Shown here: one piece after another, positions 8,806-15,869 of the stretch
Layout: each line of letters opens with the position of its first letter
How positions within the stretch are numbered: the stretch's first letter is position 1
NCBI RefSeq assembly: GCF_000174415.1
Contig: NZ_ACJM01000009.1
Span: forward strand, 62,001 to 126,000
Direction of reading: 5' to 3'
Length of the DNA: 64,000 bases
DNA from: Dethiobacter alkaliphilus AHT 1
GTDB lineage: Bacteria > Bacillota > Dethiobacteria > Dethiobacterales > Dethiobacteraceae
Made by a program: the position numbers and the translations under genes
Notes under the pieces: generated by a model
Seen by the model: the letters and a program-made list of their open reading frames with translations, nothing else
What the model was told of the DNA's origin: nothing
The model's database searches: none

Positions 8806-9147
8806 ATGTTTAAAAGAAAACAAGAAGAAAAACAAATGGCAAATGTGGCCAAAGGTGTGGCGGCAGGAACAGCCGTAGGTCTGTCGGCAATTTTGCTGAA
8901 GAAGAAACTCAGCTCAAATAACGGACAAAGCAAGATAGAGCAAATAAAGGAAGCGGTGTCCGAACAGGCAGAAGAGATAAAGTCCAAAATGCAAAAAGAG
9001 ACGGAAGAAAAGGTTAAAGATGTACAAAATGGTGCAGCCGAAGCCGCCGCTGCCAAGGAAGAAATCTATGCGGCTTACAAAAAGGCCAAGCATGAAATGA
9101 AAAGCATAGCTAAGGACGCACAGAAACAGATTGAAGAAATGCGGTAG
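8806..9147 (+). CDS. YtxH-like small protein with a hydrophobic N-terminal segment and coiled coil
   Basis: The 113-aa protein has a charged start, a small hydrophobic stretch around residues 14-33 (VAKGVAAGTAVGLSAILL), then a long Lys/Glu/Ala-rich region to the end that should form a coiled coil. This arrangement is that of YtxH-domain general-stress proteins, a family of unclear biochemical function. AAGGAGG precedes ATG 8806 and a strong terminator follows, so it is monocistronic. A TATAAT at 8769-8774 could be a -10 element but has no convincing -35. Confidence 0.7.
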   Translation: MFKRKQEEKQMANVAKGVAAGTAVGLSAILLKKKLSSNNGQSKIEQIKEAVSEQAEEIKSKMQKETEEKVKDVQNGAAEAAAAKEEIYAAYKKAKHEMKSIAKDAQKQIEEMR

Positions 9148-9163
9148 GCGACAGCAATAAAAA

Positions 9164-9201
9164 TAACCACGGGCGAAATTTCCCGTGGTTACTGTTTTTT
9201 T
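9164..9201. terminator. Bidirectional terminator between the YtxH-like gene and tRNA-Leu
   Basis: A 10-bp perfect stem TAACCACGGG (9164-9173) / CCCGTGGTTA (9182-9191) has T-rich sequence on the plus side to 9201 and A-rich sequence on the other flank (T-rich when read on the minus strand). It can serve both the plus-strand gene and the minus-strand tRNA. Confidence 0.85.
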
Positions 9202-9205
9202 GGTA

Positions 9206-9293
9206 TGGTGCCGAAGGCCGGACTCGAACCGGCACAGTCAGAGACCGCTTGATTTTGAGTCAAGTGCGTCTGCCAATTCCGCCACTTCGGCAC
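9206..9293 (-). tRNA. tRNA-Leu, anticodon CAA
   Basis: The reverse complement of 88 nt begins GTGCCGA and ends TCGGCACCA with an encoded CCA. The anticodon stem is CTTGA/TCAAG around the loop CTCAAAA, giving anticodon CAA for UUG. The extra arm is long, as expected for a class II leucine tRNA, and the T arm contains GGTTCGAGTCC. A strong promoter lies 19 nt upstream on the minus strand. Confidence 0.96.
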
Positions 9294-9311
9294 GTTTTAA
9301 TGACGAAGACT

Positions 9312-9340
9312 ATAATAACATATTTATCGCCGTTTTGCAA
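9312..9340 (-). promoter_or_regulatory. Sigma-A-type promoter of tRNA-Leu
   Basis: On the minus strand TTGCAA (9335-9340) is separated by exactly 17 nt from TATTAT (9312-9317), about 19 nt before the tRNA 5' end. Confidence 0.8.
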
Positions 9341-9415
9341 CCAGTTTGGATTGGTAATTTTAGAGTTAATAGTCGTGCAAAAAAAGGTCCGTCCCGGATT
9401 TGCGCGTTATTTGAG

Positions 9416-10213
9416 TTAGGGTATTTGTGTTTCGCAGGGGACTTTGGTTTGGCATTTGCCGCAGGCGGAGTAGGGATAGCCGTGTTGGTCGGCAAATTCT
9501 TTGCGGGGGTTGGTGATGAACAGGTAGTGGTGGCAAGGGGCTTTGTCTTTGCCGTCTTTTGTTATGGCGCCTACGGGGCAGCGTTTAATGCAGGCTCCGC
9601 ACTTACCTTCTCTGGTGTGGGGACAGTTATGGAAGGGGTCCGGGTATTTGCGGGGGGTGGGTTCGAAGTGGAGATTAGTCACTACACTGCCAAAACGGCC
9701 TGCCATGCCTTTTTCAGTGATAAGGCCGCGGTTTAGGCTGAAGGTGCCAAGGCCGGCAGCGTAGGCGATATGGCGCTCAGACCAGTTGCTGGCAAAAATG
9801 GTAAAGTCGGCGTTAAATTCAGGTTCGATGTGCGGGGCCAGGGCTTCTCCGCCGGCGTTTTCCAACTCCTTTATGATGAAGCGCCTCACGTGGTTGGCAA
9901 ACTCTTCACCGACGAAGCGTCCGTGCATCCATTCATCAGAGGCCGGGCCTTTTTCAACGTTGGAGCGGCGGACTGGTTCAGAAAAGGGCAAAAAGAAAGA
10001 AATGACGGTGACGGCGTCGCCATACCACTCCAGGGGGGTGCGAAAAATGTCACCGATTATTTCCGGTTTTTTGTAGTCGGTAAAGATGGGATCGTTGGCG
10101 GCGGCAAAGCCTACCAGAGGCTCATCGTAGATGCGGTATTTGTCTTGATAGCTGTTTTCCGGTGCATTTTGCACCATTTCCGTTATTTTTTTTTGCAACA
10201 TATCCTTGTCCAT
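9416..10213 (-). CDS. QueG-like two-[4Fe-4S] cluster oxidoreductase
   Basis: The 265-aa protein carries a C-terminal bacterial-type ferredoxin signature CGACIKRCPVGAI plus further cysteines in CGKCQTKVPCETQIP that complete two [4Fe-4S] clusters. The N-terminal part (for example GDAVTVISFFLPF and AAGLGTFSLNRGLIT) is that of epoxyqueuosine-reductase-like proteins. True QueG is about 350-380 aa with a C-terminal HEAT extension and reduces epoxyqueuosine in tRNA with cobalamin; this shorter protein lacks the extension, so it may be a QueG-like reductase of other function. AGGAGG-like sequence precedes the start at 10213. It stands alone on the minus strand. Confidence 0.75.
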   Translation of the reverse strand: MDKDMLQKKITEMVQNAPENSYQDKYRIYDEPLVGFAAANDPIFTDYKKPEIIGDIFRTPLEWYGDAVTVISFFLPFSEPVRRSNVEKGPASDEWMHGRFVGEEFANHVRRFIIKELENAGGEALAPHIEPEFNADFTIFASNWSERHIAYAAGLGTFSLNRGLITEKGMAGRFGSVVTNLHFEPTPRKYPDPFHNCPHTREGKCGACIKRCPVGAITKDGKDKAPCHHYLFITNPRKEFADQHGYPYSACGKCQTKVPCETQIP

Positions 10214-10400
10214 ATAGTTTTCCTCCTGTGCATTGGGCTGTATATATTCTATTTTAGGCAGATAGGAAGTTAAAAGTCAAAATATTTATACAATAGACGC
10301 TATGAAAATTTTGGACTTGCGGTAGTGCGGGACAGATTTGGGCAGGATATTGGCATAAAAGGTGTAAATATGTAGTTTAAAATAACAGGGAGGTTTTAAG

Positions 10401-11510
10401 ATGGTTAACAGGGAGCGGTTAGTGCAGGAATTTTTCGAGGTTGTAAAGATTAACAGCCAGACCAAAAACGAGCGGGTTATGGCTGATTATTTAAAAGGTA
10501 AACTGACAGAGATTGGCCTGGAAGTTACAGAAGACCGGGCCGGAGAATCTGTGGGCGGAAATGCAGGAAATGTGATTGGCGTGCTGGGAGCTACCGCCGA
10601 TAAGCCGGCCATTATGTTTTCGGCGCATATGGACCGTGTCACTCCGGGAGAGAATATTCAGCCACGGGTAGAAGGGGATATTATAAAAAGTGGTGGTGAT
10701 ACCATTTTGGGTGCCGATGACGGAGCCGGTTTGGTGGGGATTATGGAGATGCTCAGGGTGGTTAAAGAGAATAATGTGGCACACGGCCCAATTGAAGTGG
10801 TGTTTACCATAGCTGAAGAAGGCGGTTTAAACGGGTCGCGGAATCTGGATGTGGAAAAGCTGCAGGCAAAAAGGGGTGTGATTTTGGATTGCAGCGGGGA
10901 TGCGGGGCTGGTTATTAATCAGGCGCCTACCCAGGATGAGATTGTGGCAAAAATTCATGGCAAGGCGGCTCATGCCGGCGCTGCACCGGAGAAGGGAATT
11001 AATGCCATAGCGGTGGCGGCAAAGGCCATCAGCAGAATGCAGGTAGGCCGCATTGACGAGGAGACCACCGCCAATGTAGGTGTAATACAGGGTGGCAGTG
11101 CGGTAAATATTGTGCCGGATTATGTGGAAGTAAAATGTGAAACACGTAGCTTAAAGGAAGAGAAGCTGGTTAAGGCTACCGAGGCCATGGTGGCGGCTTT
11201 TGTGCAGGCCGGGGCAGAAGCAAATGCGCGGGTGGAAATGGACGTAAATCGGCTCTATCCTGCATATCATATACCGGAGGACCATGAATTTTTAAAGTTG
11301 ATAAAAGAAGCAGGTACAGCGGTTGGCCTGGAAGTTAAGCTGGAAGCTGTGGGCGGTGGCAGCGATGCCAATATCTTTAACGGTAAAGGGATTGTGGCGG
11401 TGAACATGGCGGTGGGTAATGAAGAAGTGCATACAGTACAGGAATATCAGAAGATCTCTGAGTTGGTTAAGGCGGTGGAGATGGCGGTGAAAATTGTGGA
11501 ACTGGCATAG
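10401..11510 (+). CDS. M20 family metallopeptidase, peptidase T-like (tripeptidase/YqjE group)
   Basis: The 369-aa cytoplasmic zinc peptidase shows the M20 metal-site motifs: HMDRVTPG near residue 75, LGADDGAG near 110, AEEGGLNGS with the catalytic Glu near 141-144, and a C-terminal ligand His in VHTVQEY. Length and motifs fit PepT-like tripeptidases such as B. subtilis YqjE. AGGGAGG precedes ATG 10401. The next two very small genes follow within 70 nt in the same direction, without a terminator between. Confidence 0.85.
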   Translation: MVNRERLVQEFFEVVKINSQTKNERVMADYLKGKLTEIGLEVTEDRAGESVGGNAGNVIGVLGATADKPAIMFSAHMDRVTPGENIQPRVEGDIIKSGGDTILGADDGAGLVGIMEMLRVVKENNVAHGPIEVVFTIAEEGGLNGSRNLDVEKLQAKRGVILDCSGDAGLVINQAPTQDEIVAKIHGKAAHAGAAPEKGINAIAVAAKAISRMQVGRIDEETTANVGVIQGGSAVNIVPDYVEVKCETRSLKEEKLVKATEAMVAAFVQAGAEANARVEMDVNRLYPAYHIPEDHEFLKLIKEAGTAVGLEVKLEAVGGGSDANIFNGKGIVAVNMAVGNEEVHTVQEYQKISELVKAVEMAVKIVELA

Positions 11511-11573
11511 TTTCACCATTTCGGCAGGGACTGCATATACTAAAAATGTGATTGTACATAAGGGGGTGATGAT

Positions 11574-11747
11574 TTGCGCACCTATCGGATAATGTCCCTG
11601 CTGCGCAAGGTTGCCGGCCTGGTCTTGGCTGTGGCAGGCATCGCCATCGTAATTGATTCTCTGCCAACGTACTTATGGATTTTGCTGTTAGGGTTTGGTT
11701 TGATTTGGGCGGGGTGGCTGATGTTCCGCGTTGAGCGGATATATTAG
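11574..11747 (+). CDS. 57-aa membrane protein of unknown function upstream of spoVM
   Basis: TTG 11574 is preceded by AAGGGGGTGATGA and opens a 57-codon frame ending TAG 11745-11747. The peptide has two hydrophobic segments (VAGLVLAVAGIAIVI and YLWILLLGFGLIWAGWLM) joined by a short loop, with basic residues at both ends, so both termini are predicted to be cytoplasmic. It is only 15 nt from spoVM and probably co-transcribed with it, so a role in sporulation is possible but not shown. I do not recognise a family. Confidence 0.75.
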   Translation: MRTYRIMSLLRKVAGLVLAVAGIAIVIDSLPTYLWILLLGFGLIWAGWLMFRVERIY

Positions 11748-11762
11748 AAAGGGGGAAAGTAA

Positions 11763-11840
11763 ATGCGCTTTTATACTGTGAAGGTTCCGAAATTCATCGG
11801 CAAGATACTTAGTGGTTTCTTTGGGATCTGGCAAAAATAA
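11763..11840 (+). CDS. spoVM: Stage V sporulation protein M, forespore-envelope curvature peptide
   Basis: A 25-codon frame encodes a peptide starting MRFYTVKVPKF and ending GIWQK. The B. subtilis SpoVM is a 26-aa amphipathic helix of the same pattern (MKFYTIKLPKFL...), with Pro at position 9. SpoVM binds the convex outer forespore membrane and anchors SpoIVA during coat assembly. AAAGGGGG sits 6 nt upstream. The place next to rpmB, asp23/yloU and fakA/yloV is the conserved one in Bacilli and Clostridia, which supports the call strongly for so short a peptide. A terminator follows directly. Confidence 0.93.
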   Translation: MRFYTVKVPKFIGKILSGFFGIWQK

Positions 11841-11864
11841 AAAAAGCGCTTCTGCGCTTTTTTT
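11841..11864 (+). terminator. Intrinsic terminator of spoVM
   Basis: Stem AAAAAGCGC / GCGCTTTTT with a TTCT loop and a T-run; repeat copy 2 starts at 11866, two bases after the last T. Confidence 0.85.
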
Positions 11865-11865
11865 G

Positions 11866-11960
11866 TACTGCTAGCATTATAACGCTTCGCAGATAGCGAA
11901 GCTGCTAATGCGAGGAGTATTGAAAAACACGCCTTGAGGGAATAAGCGTGTTTTTCTTAT
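11866..11960 (+). repeat. Terminator-associated structured repeat, copy 2
   Basis: Nested stems are TACT/AGTA (11866-11869 / 11916-11919), GCATTA/TAATGC (11874-11879 / 11906-11911) and GCTTCGC/GCGAAGC (11884-11890 / 11896-11902, loop AGATA). The second hairpin is AACACGC (11926-11932) / GCGTGTT (11946-11952) followed by TTTCTT. On the minus strand this hairpin is followed by TTTTT, so it can also terminate rpmB, which converges on spoVM here. Confidence 0.8.
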
Positions 11961-11970
11961 CTTCCTTGAG

Positions 11971-12162
11971 TTAGACAACCCGTTGAACTTTACCTGCTTT
12001 CAGGCAGCGTGTGCAAACGTTTACTCTCCGGGGTGTTCCGTCTACCAGAGCTTTTACTTTTTGCACGTTGGATTTCCAGGTTCGTTTGGTTTTAATATTG
12101 GAATGGCTGACAGCGAACCCTGTTTCCGTACCTTTGCCGCAAACAACGCATTTTTTAGCCAA
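11971..12162 (-). CDS. rpmB: 50S ribosomal protein L28
   Basis: The 63-aa protein reads M(TTG)AKKCVVCGKG and ends with NVCTRCLKAGKVQRVV, having both CxxC pairs of the zinc-binding form of L28. The start TTG 12162 is chosen because AAGGAGGTG lies 6 nt upstream and gives the family N-terminus; a longer frame upstream is not supported. Its opposite orientation to spoVM and asp23 is the same as in B. subtilis. Termination probably uses the second hairpin of repeat copy 2. Confidence 0.95.
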   Translation of the reverse strand: MAKKCVVCGKGTETGFAVSHSNIKTKRTWKSNVQKVKALVDGTPRRVNVCTRCLKAGKVQRVV

Positions 12163-12291
12163 CCTTGACACCTCCTTGTCCACAACACGGTATGAACGAG
12201 AATATATGTGCGCGATTCTCATAATAATAGGAAAAATCACTTTTAAATTCTAACATAGGTGGAGAAGTGTTGCAAGTAAATAATTCGCAAA

Positions 12292-12319
12292 GCAGGAATT
12301 TAAAATCAGTTTATGGAAT
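12292..12319 (+). promoter_or_regulatory. Sigma-H-type promoter ahead of the DUF1858-asp23-fakA operon
   Basis: GCAGGAATT (12292-12300) matches the sigma-H -35 consensus RnAGGAwww and, after 12 nt, ATGGAAT (12313-12319) matches the -10 consensus RnnGAAT. It lies 41 nt before the DUF1858 start. The same -35 nonamer precedes spoVS. Confidence 0.6.
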
Positions 12320-12359
12320 ATCTATGCGCAGGGAAAAACCCGGATTAGGGGGAATTAAG

Positions 12360-12569
12360 ATGAAAATCACCAAAGATATGACAATCTTTGAGACGATTCG
12401 CTCTCACCCCAAAGCAATTGAGGTCTTCAAATCCTTTGATATGGCCTGCAGCGGCTGCATGGCTGTTATGGATGAAACCATCGAACAGGGTGCACGCAGG
12501 CACGGAACAGATTTGGATAATCTTCTTGATGAGCTAAACGCTTTATTTGAGCAGGAGGGAACCGTATGA
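12360..12569 (+). CDS. DUF1858 domain protein (small redox-linked helical domain)
   Basis: The 69-aa protein MKITKDMTIFETIRSHPKA... carries CSGC in the central part (MACSGCMAV), typical of DUF1858 domains, found alone or fused to hybrid-cluster and other Fe-S proteins in anaerobes. Biochemical function is unknown; the cysteine pair suggests redox or metal binding. ATG 12360 is chosen because AGGGGG sits 8 nt upstream and because the family starts here. Its end overlaps the asp23 start by 4 nt (ATGA), so it is the first gene of the asp23-fakA operon. Confidence 0.85.
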   Translation: MKITKDMTIFETIRSHPKAIEVFKSFDMACSGCMAVMDETIEQGARRHGTDLDNLLDELNALFEQEGTV

Positions 12570-12925
12570 ACAATGAAATGGATACCGACCTGGGAAAAGT
12601 GGTTATCTCCGAGGAGTTAATCGCCACCTTAGCAGGCGTGGCGGCGGTGGAGTGTTTCGGCTTGGTGGGAATGTCTTCCCGCAAATTAAAGGATGGGATT
12701 GCCGAGCTTTTGGGCCGTGACAATTTGAGTCGTGGTGTGGAGGTTAATCTGGAAGACGATCAGCTAAGTGTCACATTAAATATTATTGTGTCTTACGGCA
12801 CAAAAATTCCCGAAGTAGCTACAAACGTGATGGAAAAAGTAAAATATACACTGGAAAAACTGACGGGGCTTACCGTTACTCAGGTAAATGTACATGTACA
12901 GGGCGTACGGGTGGCCGATAAGTAG
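12566..12925 (+). CDS. Asp23/Gls24 family envelope stress protein (YloU-like)
   Basis: The 119-aa protein has the Asp23 fold signature: LGKVVISEELIATLAGVAA near the start, a gly-rich turn, and VNVHVQGVRV at the end. Family members are cytoplasmic, membrane-near proteins linked to cell-envelope stress, and the YloU group is nearly always next to fakA/yloV as here. It overlaps the DUF1858 gene and is 11 nt from fakA, indicating one transcript. Confidence 0.92.
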   Translation: MNNEMDTDLGKVVISEELIATLAGVAAVECFGLVGMSSRKLKDGIAELLGRDNLSRGVEVNLEDDQLSVTLNIIVSYGTKIPEVATNVMEKVKYTLEKLTGLTVTQVNVHVQGVRVADK

Positions 12926-12936
12926 GAGGCAATTAT

Positions 12937-14553
12937 ATGCAGCAGCTTGTAGGAAGTGATTTAAAACAAATGTTAATTGCCGGTGCCCGTCTGCTGGAGA
13001 ACAATAAGGAAATTATTAATGCCATGAATACTTTTCCTGTTCCCGACGGAGACACCGGCACAAATATGAGCCTGACCATGCGTTCCGCTTTAAATGAAGT
13101 GCAAAAAGCAAGTGACGATTCCTTTTCTGCGGTGGCCAAAGCACTGTCCACCGGTTCACTTCTTGGGGCCCGTGGAAACTCAGGGGTCATCCTTTCTCAA
13201 CTCTTTCGCGGCTTTGCCAAGGGTCTTGAGGGAAAAGAAAAGATTGTTCCCAAAGATTTTGCGGCGGCGCTGCAAGCCGGTGTGGATACGGCGTACAAGG
13301 CTGTGATGAAGCCGGTGGAAGGAACCATGCTAACCATAGCCCGGGAAAGCGCCAAGGCTGCGGCAACATCGGCGGGGCGCAGAAAAGGTTTTACCCAGGT
13401 ACTTATGGATGTGGTTCAGCACGCAGAAGCGGTTCTTGAGAAGACACCTGAAATGCTCCCCGTTTTAAAAGAGGCGGGCGTGGTTGATGCCGGCGGTAAA
13501 GGACTAATTCATATTTATGAAGGATTTTTATTGTATTTACTGGGAGAAGAGATCCCTGAAGCCGTGGTGCAGCAGGAAGAACAGCAGGTTCCTGTTAAGC
13601 CCATGGAAGCCTTTAAGACCGAAGATATTCTTTTTTCGTACTGTACCGAGGTAATGGTGCGGGGAGAAAGGCTGGATGCCGACAAAATCCGTGAGCAAAT
13701 TAAAAACCTTGGAGATTCACTGTTAGCGGTGGGAGATGAGGCCGTCGTCAAGGTTCATATACATACCAATAATCCCGGACAGGTTTTGGAAGCGTGCCTG
13801 AGTTATGGCACACTGCATAATATTAAAATTGATAATATGAAGGAGCAGCATCAGGAGCTCTTGATTGAAGAAGCTCCGGCAGAACCGGTAGTTGTGGATG
13901 GTAAAGCGGTTGTTGCCGTGGCTGCCGGTGACGGAATTGCCAAAATCTTTGAAAGTCTGGGAGTGGCCAAAGTGGTGTTGGGCGGTCAGACCATGAACCC
14001 CAGCACCGAAGATTTGCTGCAGGCCGTTGTGGATGTGCCACAAAAAGAAATTATATTGCTGCCCAATAATAAAAACATTGTTTTGGCCGCAAAGCAGGTT
14101 GGTGAGCTGGTTGATAAAGATGTAAGGGTTGTGGAAACCCGGACTGTGCCACAGGGTATTACGTCCATGTTAAGCTTTAACGAAGAAGAACAGTTGGATC
14201 AGATTGTAAAAATGATGGACAAAGCGCGGCAAGATGTAAAATCGGGGCAGGTTACTTTTGCTGTCTGCGACAGTAGGGTAGGCGGCCAGGAAATAAATGA
14301 AAACGATATAATCGGTATCTCCGAAGACGATATTGTTTTAGTGGGTAGTGATGTGGTACAGGCGGTCAAGGATCTTCTCTTTAAAATGGTGGATGAGGAC
14401 GATGAAATAATTACATTATATTATGGCGAGTCTGTGGATGAAGAAGATGCCGGCCGTTTACAAAAAGAGCTGTCTCTGCTCTTTAACGGCAAGGACGTGG
14501 AACTATACGAGGGCGGTCAACCCTTTTATTATTATATAGTATCAGTAGAATAA
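12937..14553 (+). CDS. fakA: Fatty acid kinase ATP-binding subunit FakA (DAK2/YloV)
   Basis: The 538-aa protein phosphorylates fatty acids held on a FakB (DegV) carrier to acyl-phosphate, the PlsX/PlsY substrate. The N-terminal DAK2 domain shows NTFPVPDGDTGTNMSLTM (metal/ATP site, about residues 28-46) and GSLLGARGNSGVILSQ; DAGGKGL follows near 187. The middle and C-terminal domains (from about 300) are those of YloV. GGAGG precedes ATG 12937. The next gene encodes a DegV/FakB protein, completing the two-part kinase, and plsX is 7 kb downstream. Confidence 0.92.
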   Translation: MQQLVGSDLKQMLIAGARLLENNKEIINAMNTFPVPDGDTGTNMSLTMRSALNEVQKASDDSFSAVAKALSTGSLLGARGNSGVILSQLFRGFAKGLEGKEKIVPKDFAAALQAGVDTAYKAVMKPVEGTMLTIARESAKAAATSAGRRKGFTQVLMDVVQHAEAVLEKTPEMLPVLKEAGVVDAGGKGLIHIYEGFLLYLLGEEIPEAVVQQEEQQVPVKPMEAFKTEDILFSYCTEVMVRGERLDADKIREQIKNLGDSLLAVGDEAVVKVHIHTNNPGQVLEACLSYGTLHNIKIDNMKEQHQELLIEEAPAEPVVVDGKAVVAVAAGDGIAKIFESLGVAKVVLGGQTMNPSTEDLLQAVVDVPQKEIILLPNNKNIVLAAKQVGELVDKDVRVVETRTVPQGITSMLSFNEEEQLDQIVKMMDKARQDVKSGQVTFAVCDSRVGGQEINENDIIGISEDDIVLVGSDVVQAVKDLLFKMVDEDDEIITLYYGESVDEEDAGRLQKELSLLFNGKDVELYEGGQPFYYYIVSVE

Positions 14554-14567
14554 AAACCTGAAAGGAA

Positions 14568-15431
14568 GTGTTTGTCATAGGCGTTAAAATCGTAACGGAC
14601 AGTACCGCTGATTTGCCTCAGGGCCTGGCGGACGAATTGGATATTGCTGTTGTTCCATTAAATGTGCATTTTGGCGAGGAGGAATATCTGGATTGGATAG
14701 ATCTGGATTCCGATTCCTTTTTTGAAAAATTACAGGCCAGTGAGGTAATGCCCCGTACATCCCAACCGTCCCCTGCTGATTTTGAGGCGGTATATAAAAG
14801 GGTTGGCGAGGACGGAGACACCATAATTTCACTACATATTTCAGCAGAGCTTAGCGGCACCTACCAGTCGGCCACCATTGCCAAATCAATGCTGGAGGAT
14901 ATGGATATCGAAGTCATTGACTCCAAGTTAACCAGCATGGCGTTGGGAATTGTGGTGGTGGAGGCGGCCAGAGCGGCCAGGGACGGTAAAAGTAAAGAAG
15001 AGATATTGTCTGTAATCTATGAGCAGTTAGGTAAGGTGAAAGTCTACTTTGGAGTGGATACACTGGAGTATTTACAGAAAAACGGTAGGATAGGAAAAGC
15101 TGCGGCGCTTCTGGGCGGACTGTTAAGCTTAAAACCTATATTAACCCTGGTAGACGGAATGGTTGTTCCCAAAGATAAGGTGCGTGGCCGGGTAAAGCTG
15201 CAGGCGCGGGTTGTGGATCTTGTGGGCGAGGAACTGGGTGCAGATGTAACGGGAAAAGCAGTAATTCTCCACGGCAATGTTTTGGAGGAAGCATTGAAGT
15301 TAAAGGACAAAATTGAAGCAAAGTACAATTTCTCCGAGATTATCATCTCTTCCATAGGGGCGGTAATCGGGACTCATACCGGCCCGGGAGTATTGGGCGT
15401 GGCAGTGCTTCCCGACAAAAAACAGGTTTAA
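14568..15431 (+). CDS. DegV family fatty-acid-binding protein (FakB-type)
   Basis: The protein of about 285 aa has the DegV opening VKIVTDSTADLP, the SQPSPADF segment, a THISAEL-like fatty-acid phosphate site (SLHISAELSGTYQSA), and GPGVLGVAVL at the end. FakB proteins bind a fatty acid and present it to FakA. It is 14 nt after fakA. The start is odd: GTG 14568 overlaps the ribosome site AAAGGAAG, whereas the position where the family normally starts, correctly spaced, is ATA 14577 (I-G-V-K-I-V-T). Either GTG or a rare AUA start is used. A strong terminator follows. Confidence 0.9.
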   Translation: MFVIGVKIVTDSTADLPQGLADELDIAVVPLNVHFGEEEYLDWIDLDSDSFFEKLQASEVMPRTSQPSPADFEAVYKRVGEDGDTIISLHISAELSGTYQSATIAKSMLEDMDIEVIDSKLTSMALGIVVVEAARAARDGKSKEEILSVIYEQLGKVKVYFGVDTLEYLQKNGRIGKAAALLGGLLSLKPILTLVDGMVVPKDKVRGRVKLQARVVDLVGEELGADVTGKAVILHGNVLEEALKLKDKIEAKYNFSEIIISSIGAVIGTHTGPGVLGVAVLPDKKQV

Positions 15432-15441
15432 TATTAAAGCA

Positions 15442-15480
15442 AAGAATACCTGGAGTATTTTACCAGGTATTCTTTTTATT
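15442..15480 (+). terminator. Intrinsic terminator of the fakA-degV operon
   Basis: A 12-bp perfect stem AAGAATACCTGG / CCAGGTATTCTT with a 9-nt loop is followed by TTTATTT. Confidence 0.92.
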
Positions 15481-15521
15481 TCTAATGTAAATCTTAACAG
15501 TTTTACAGGAAAACAATACTA

Positions 15522-15550
15522 GTATAGACCGCTTTTACGGTGACATACTA
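15522..15550 (+). promoter_or_regulatory. Sigma-G-type promoter of the ssp gene
   Basis: GTATA (15522-15526) fits the forespore -35 consensus GHATR and CATACTA (15544-15550) fits the -10 consensus CATNHTA, with a 17-nt spacer. It lies 30 nt before the start of a SASP gene, the classic sigma-G target. Confidence 0.72.
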
Positions 15551-15579
15551 AAGACACAAACAAAAAGGAGGTGATTTTG

Positions 15580-15813
15580 TTGGCAACTAACAAAGTAAAT
15601 CAGCAAGGACGTAACCGTGTATTGGTTGCAGGTGCTGAACAAGCTCTGGAACAATTCAAGAACGAAATCGCCAGTGAGTTGGGCCTTGATTATCAAGGTG
15701 ACAAGGGTAACCTCACTTCCCGTCAGAACGGCTATGTTGGCGGTCTGATGGTACGGAAGATGATTGCTCAGGCGGAAAGCCAATTGGCTGGTAAGCCTAA
15801 TAACCAACAATAA
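15580..15813 (+). CDS. Alpha/beta-type small acid-soluble spore protein
   Basis: The 77-aa protein coats and protects spore DNA. It has the two conserved SASP blocks: NEIASELGL, containing the E-I bond cut by the germination protease GPR, and GDKGNLTSRQNGYVGGLMVR followed by KMI. AAGGAGGTG (15566 on) sits 6 nt before TTG 15580, which gives M-A-T-N-K; the in-frame GTG 15571 overlaps the ribosome site and is unlikely. It has its own sigma-G-type promoter and terminator, so it is monocistronic. Confidence 0.95.
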   Translation: MATNKVNQQGRNRVLVAGAEQALEQFKNEIASELGLDYQGDKGNLTSRQNGYVGGLMVRKMIAQAESQLAGKPNNQQ

Positions 15814-15831
15814 CAAGTCCATAGGGTTAAT

Positions 15832-15868
15832 AAAAGCGGAAGGTGCATACTTTCCGCTTTTTCTTTTT
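15832..15868 (+). terminator. Intrinsic terminator of the ssp gene
   Basis: A 10-bp stem AAAAGCGGAA / TTCCGCTTTT is followed by TCTTTTT. Repeat copy 3 begins at 15870. Confidence 0.9.
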
Positions 15869-15869
15869 A

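Noticed and set aside
9185-9736. Plus-strand frame across the tRNA-Leu and the QueG-like gene
   Set aside because: It runs through the tRNA in antisense and over the conserved Fe-S gene, with no ribosome site.
12267-12359. Longer N-terminus for the DUF1858 protein
   Set aside because: The extension lacks a ribosome site, is not part of the domain and contains the sigma-H-type promoter.
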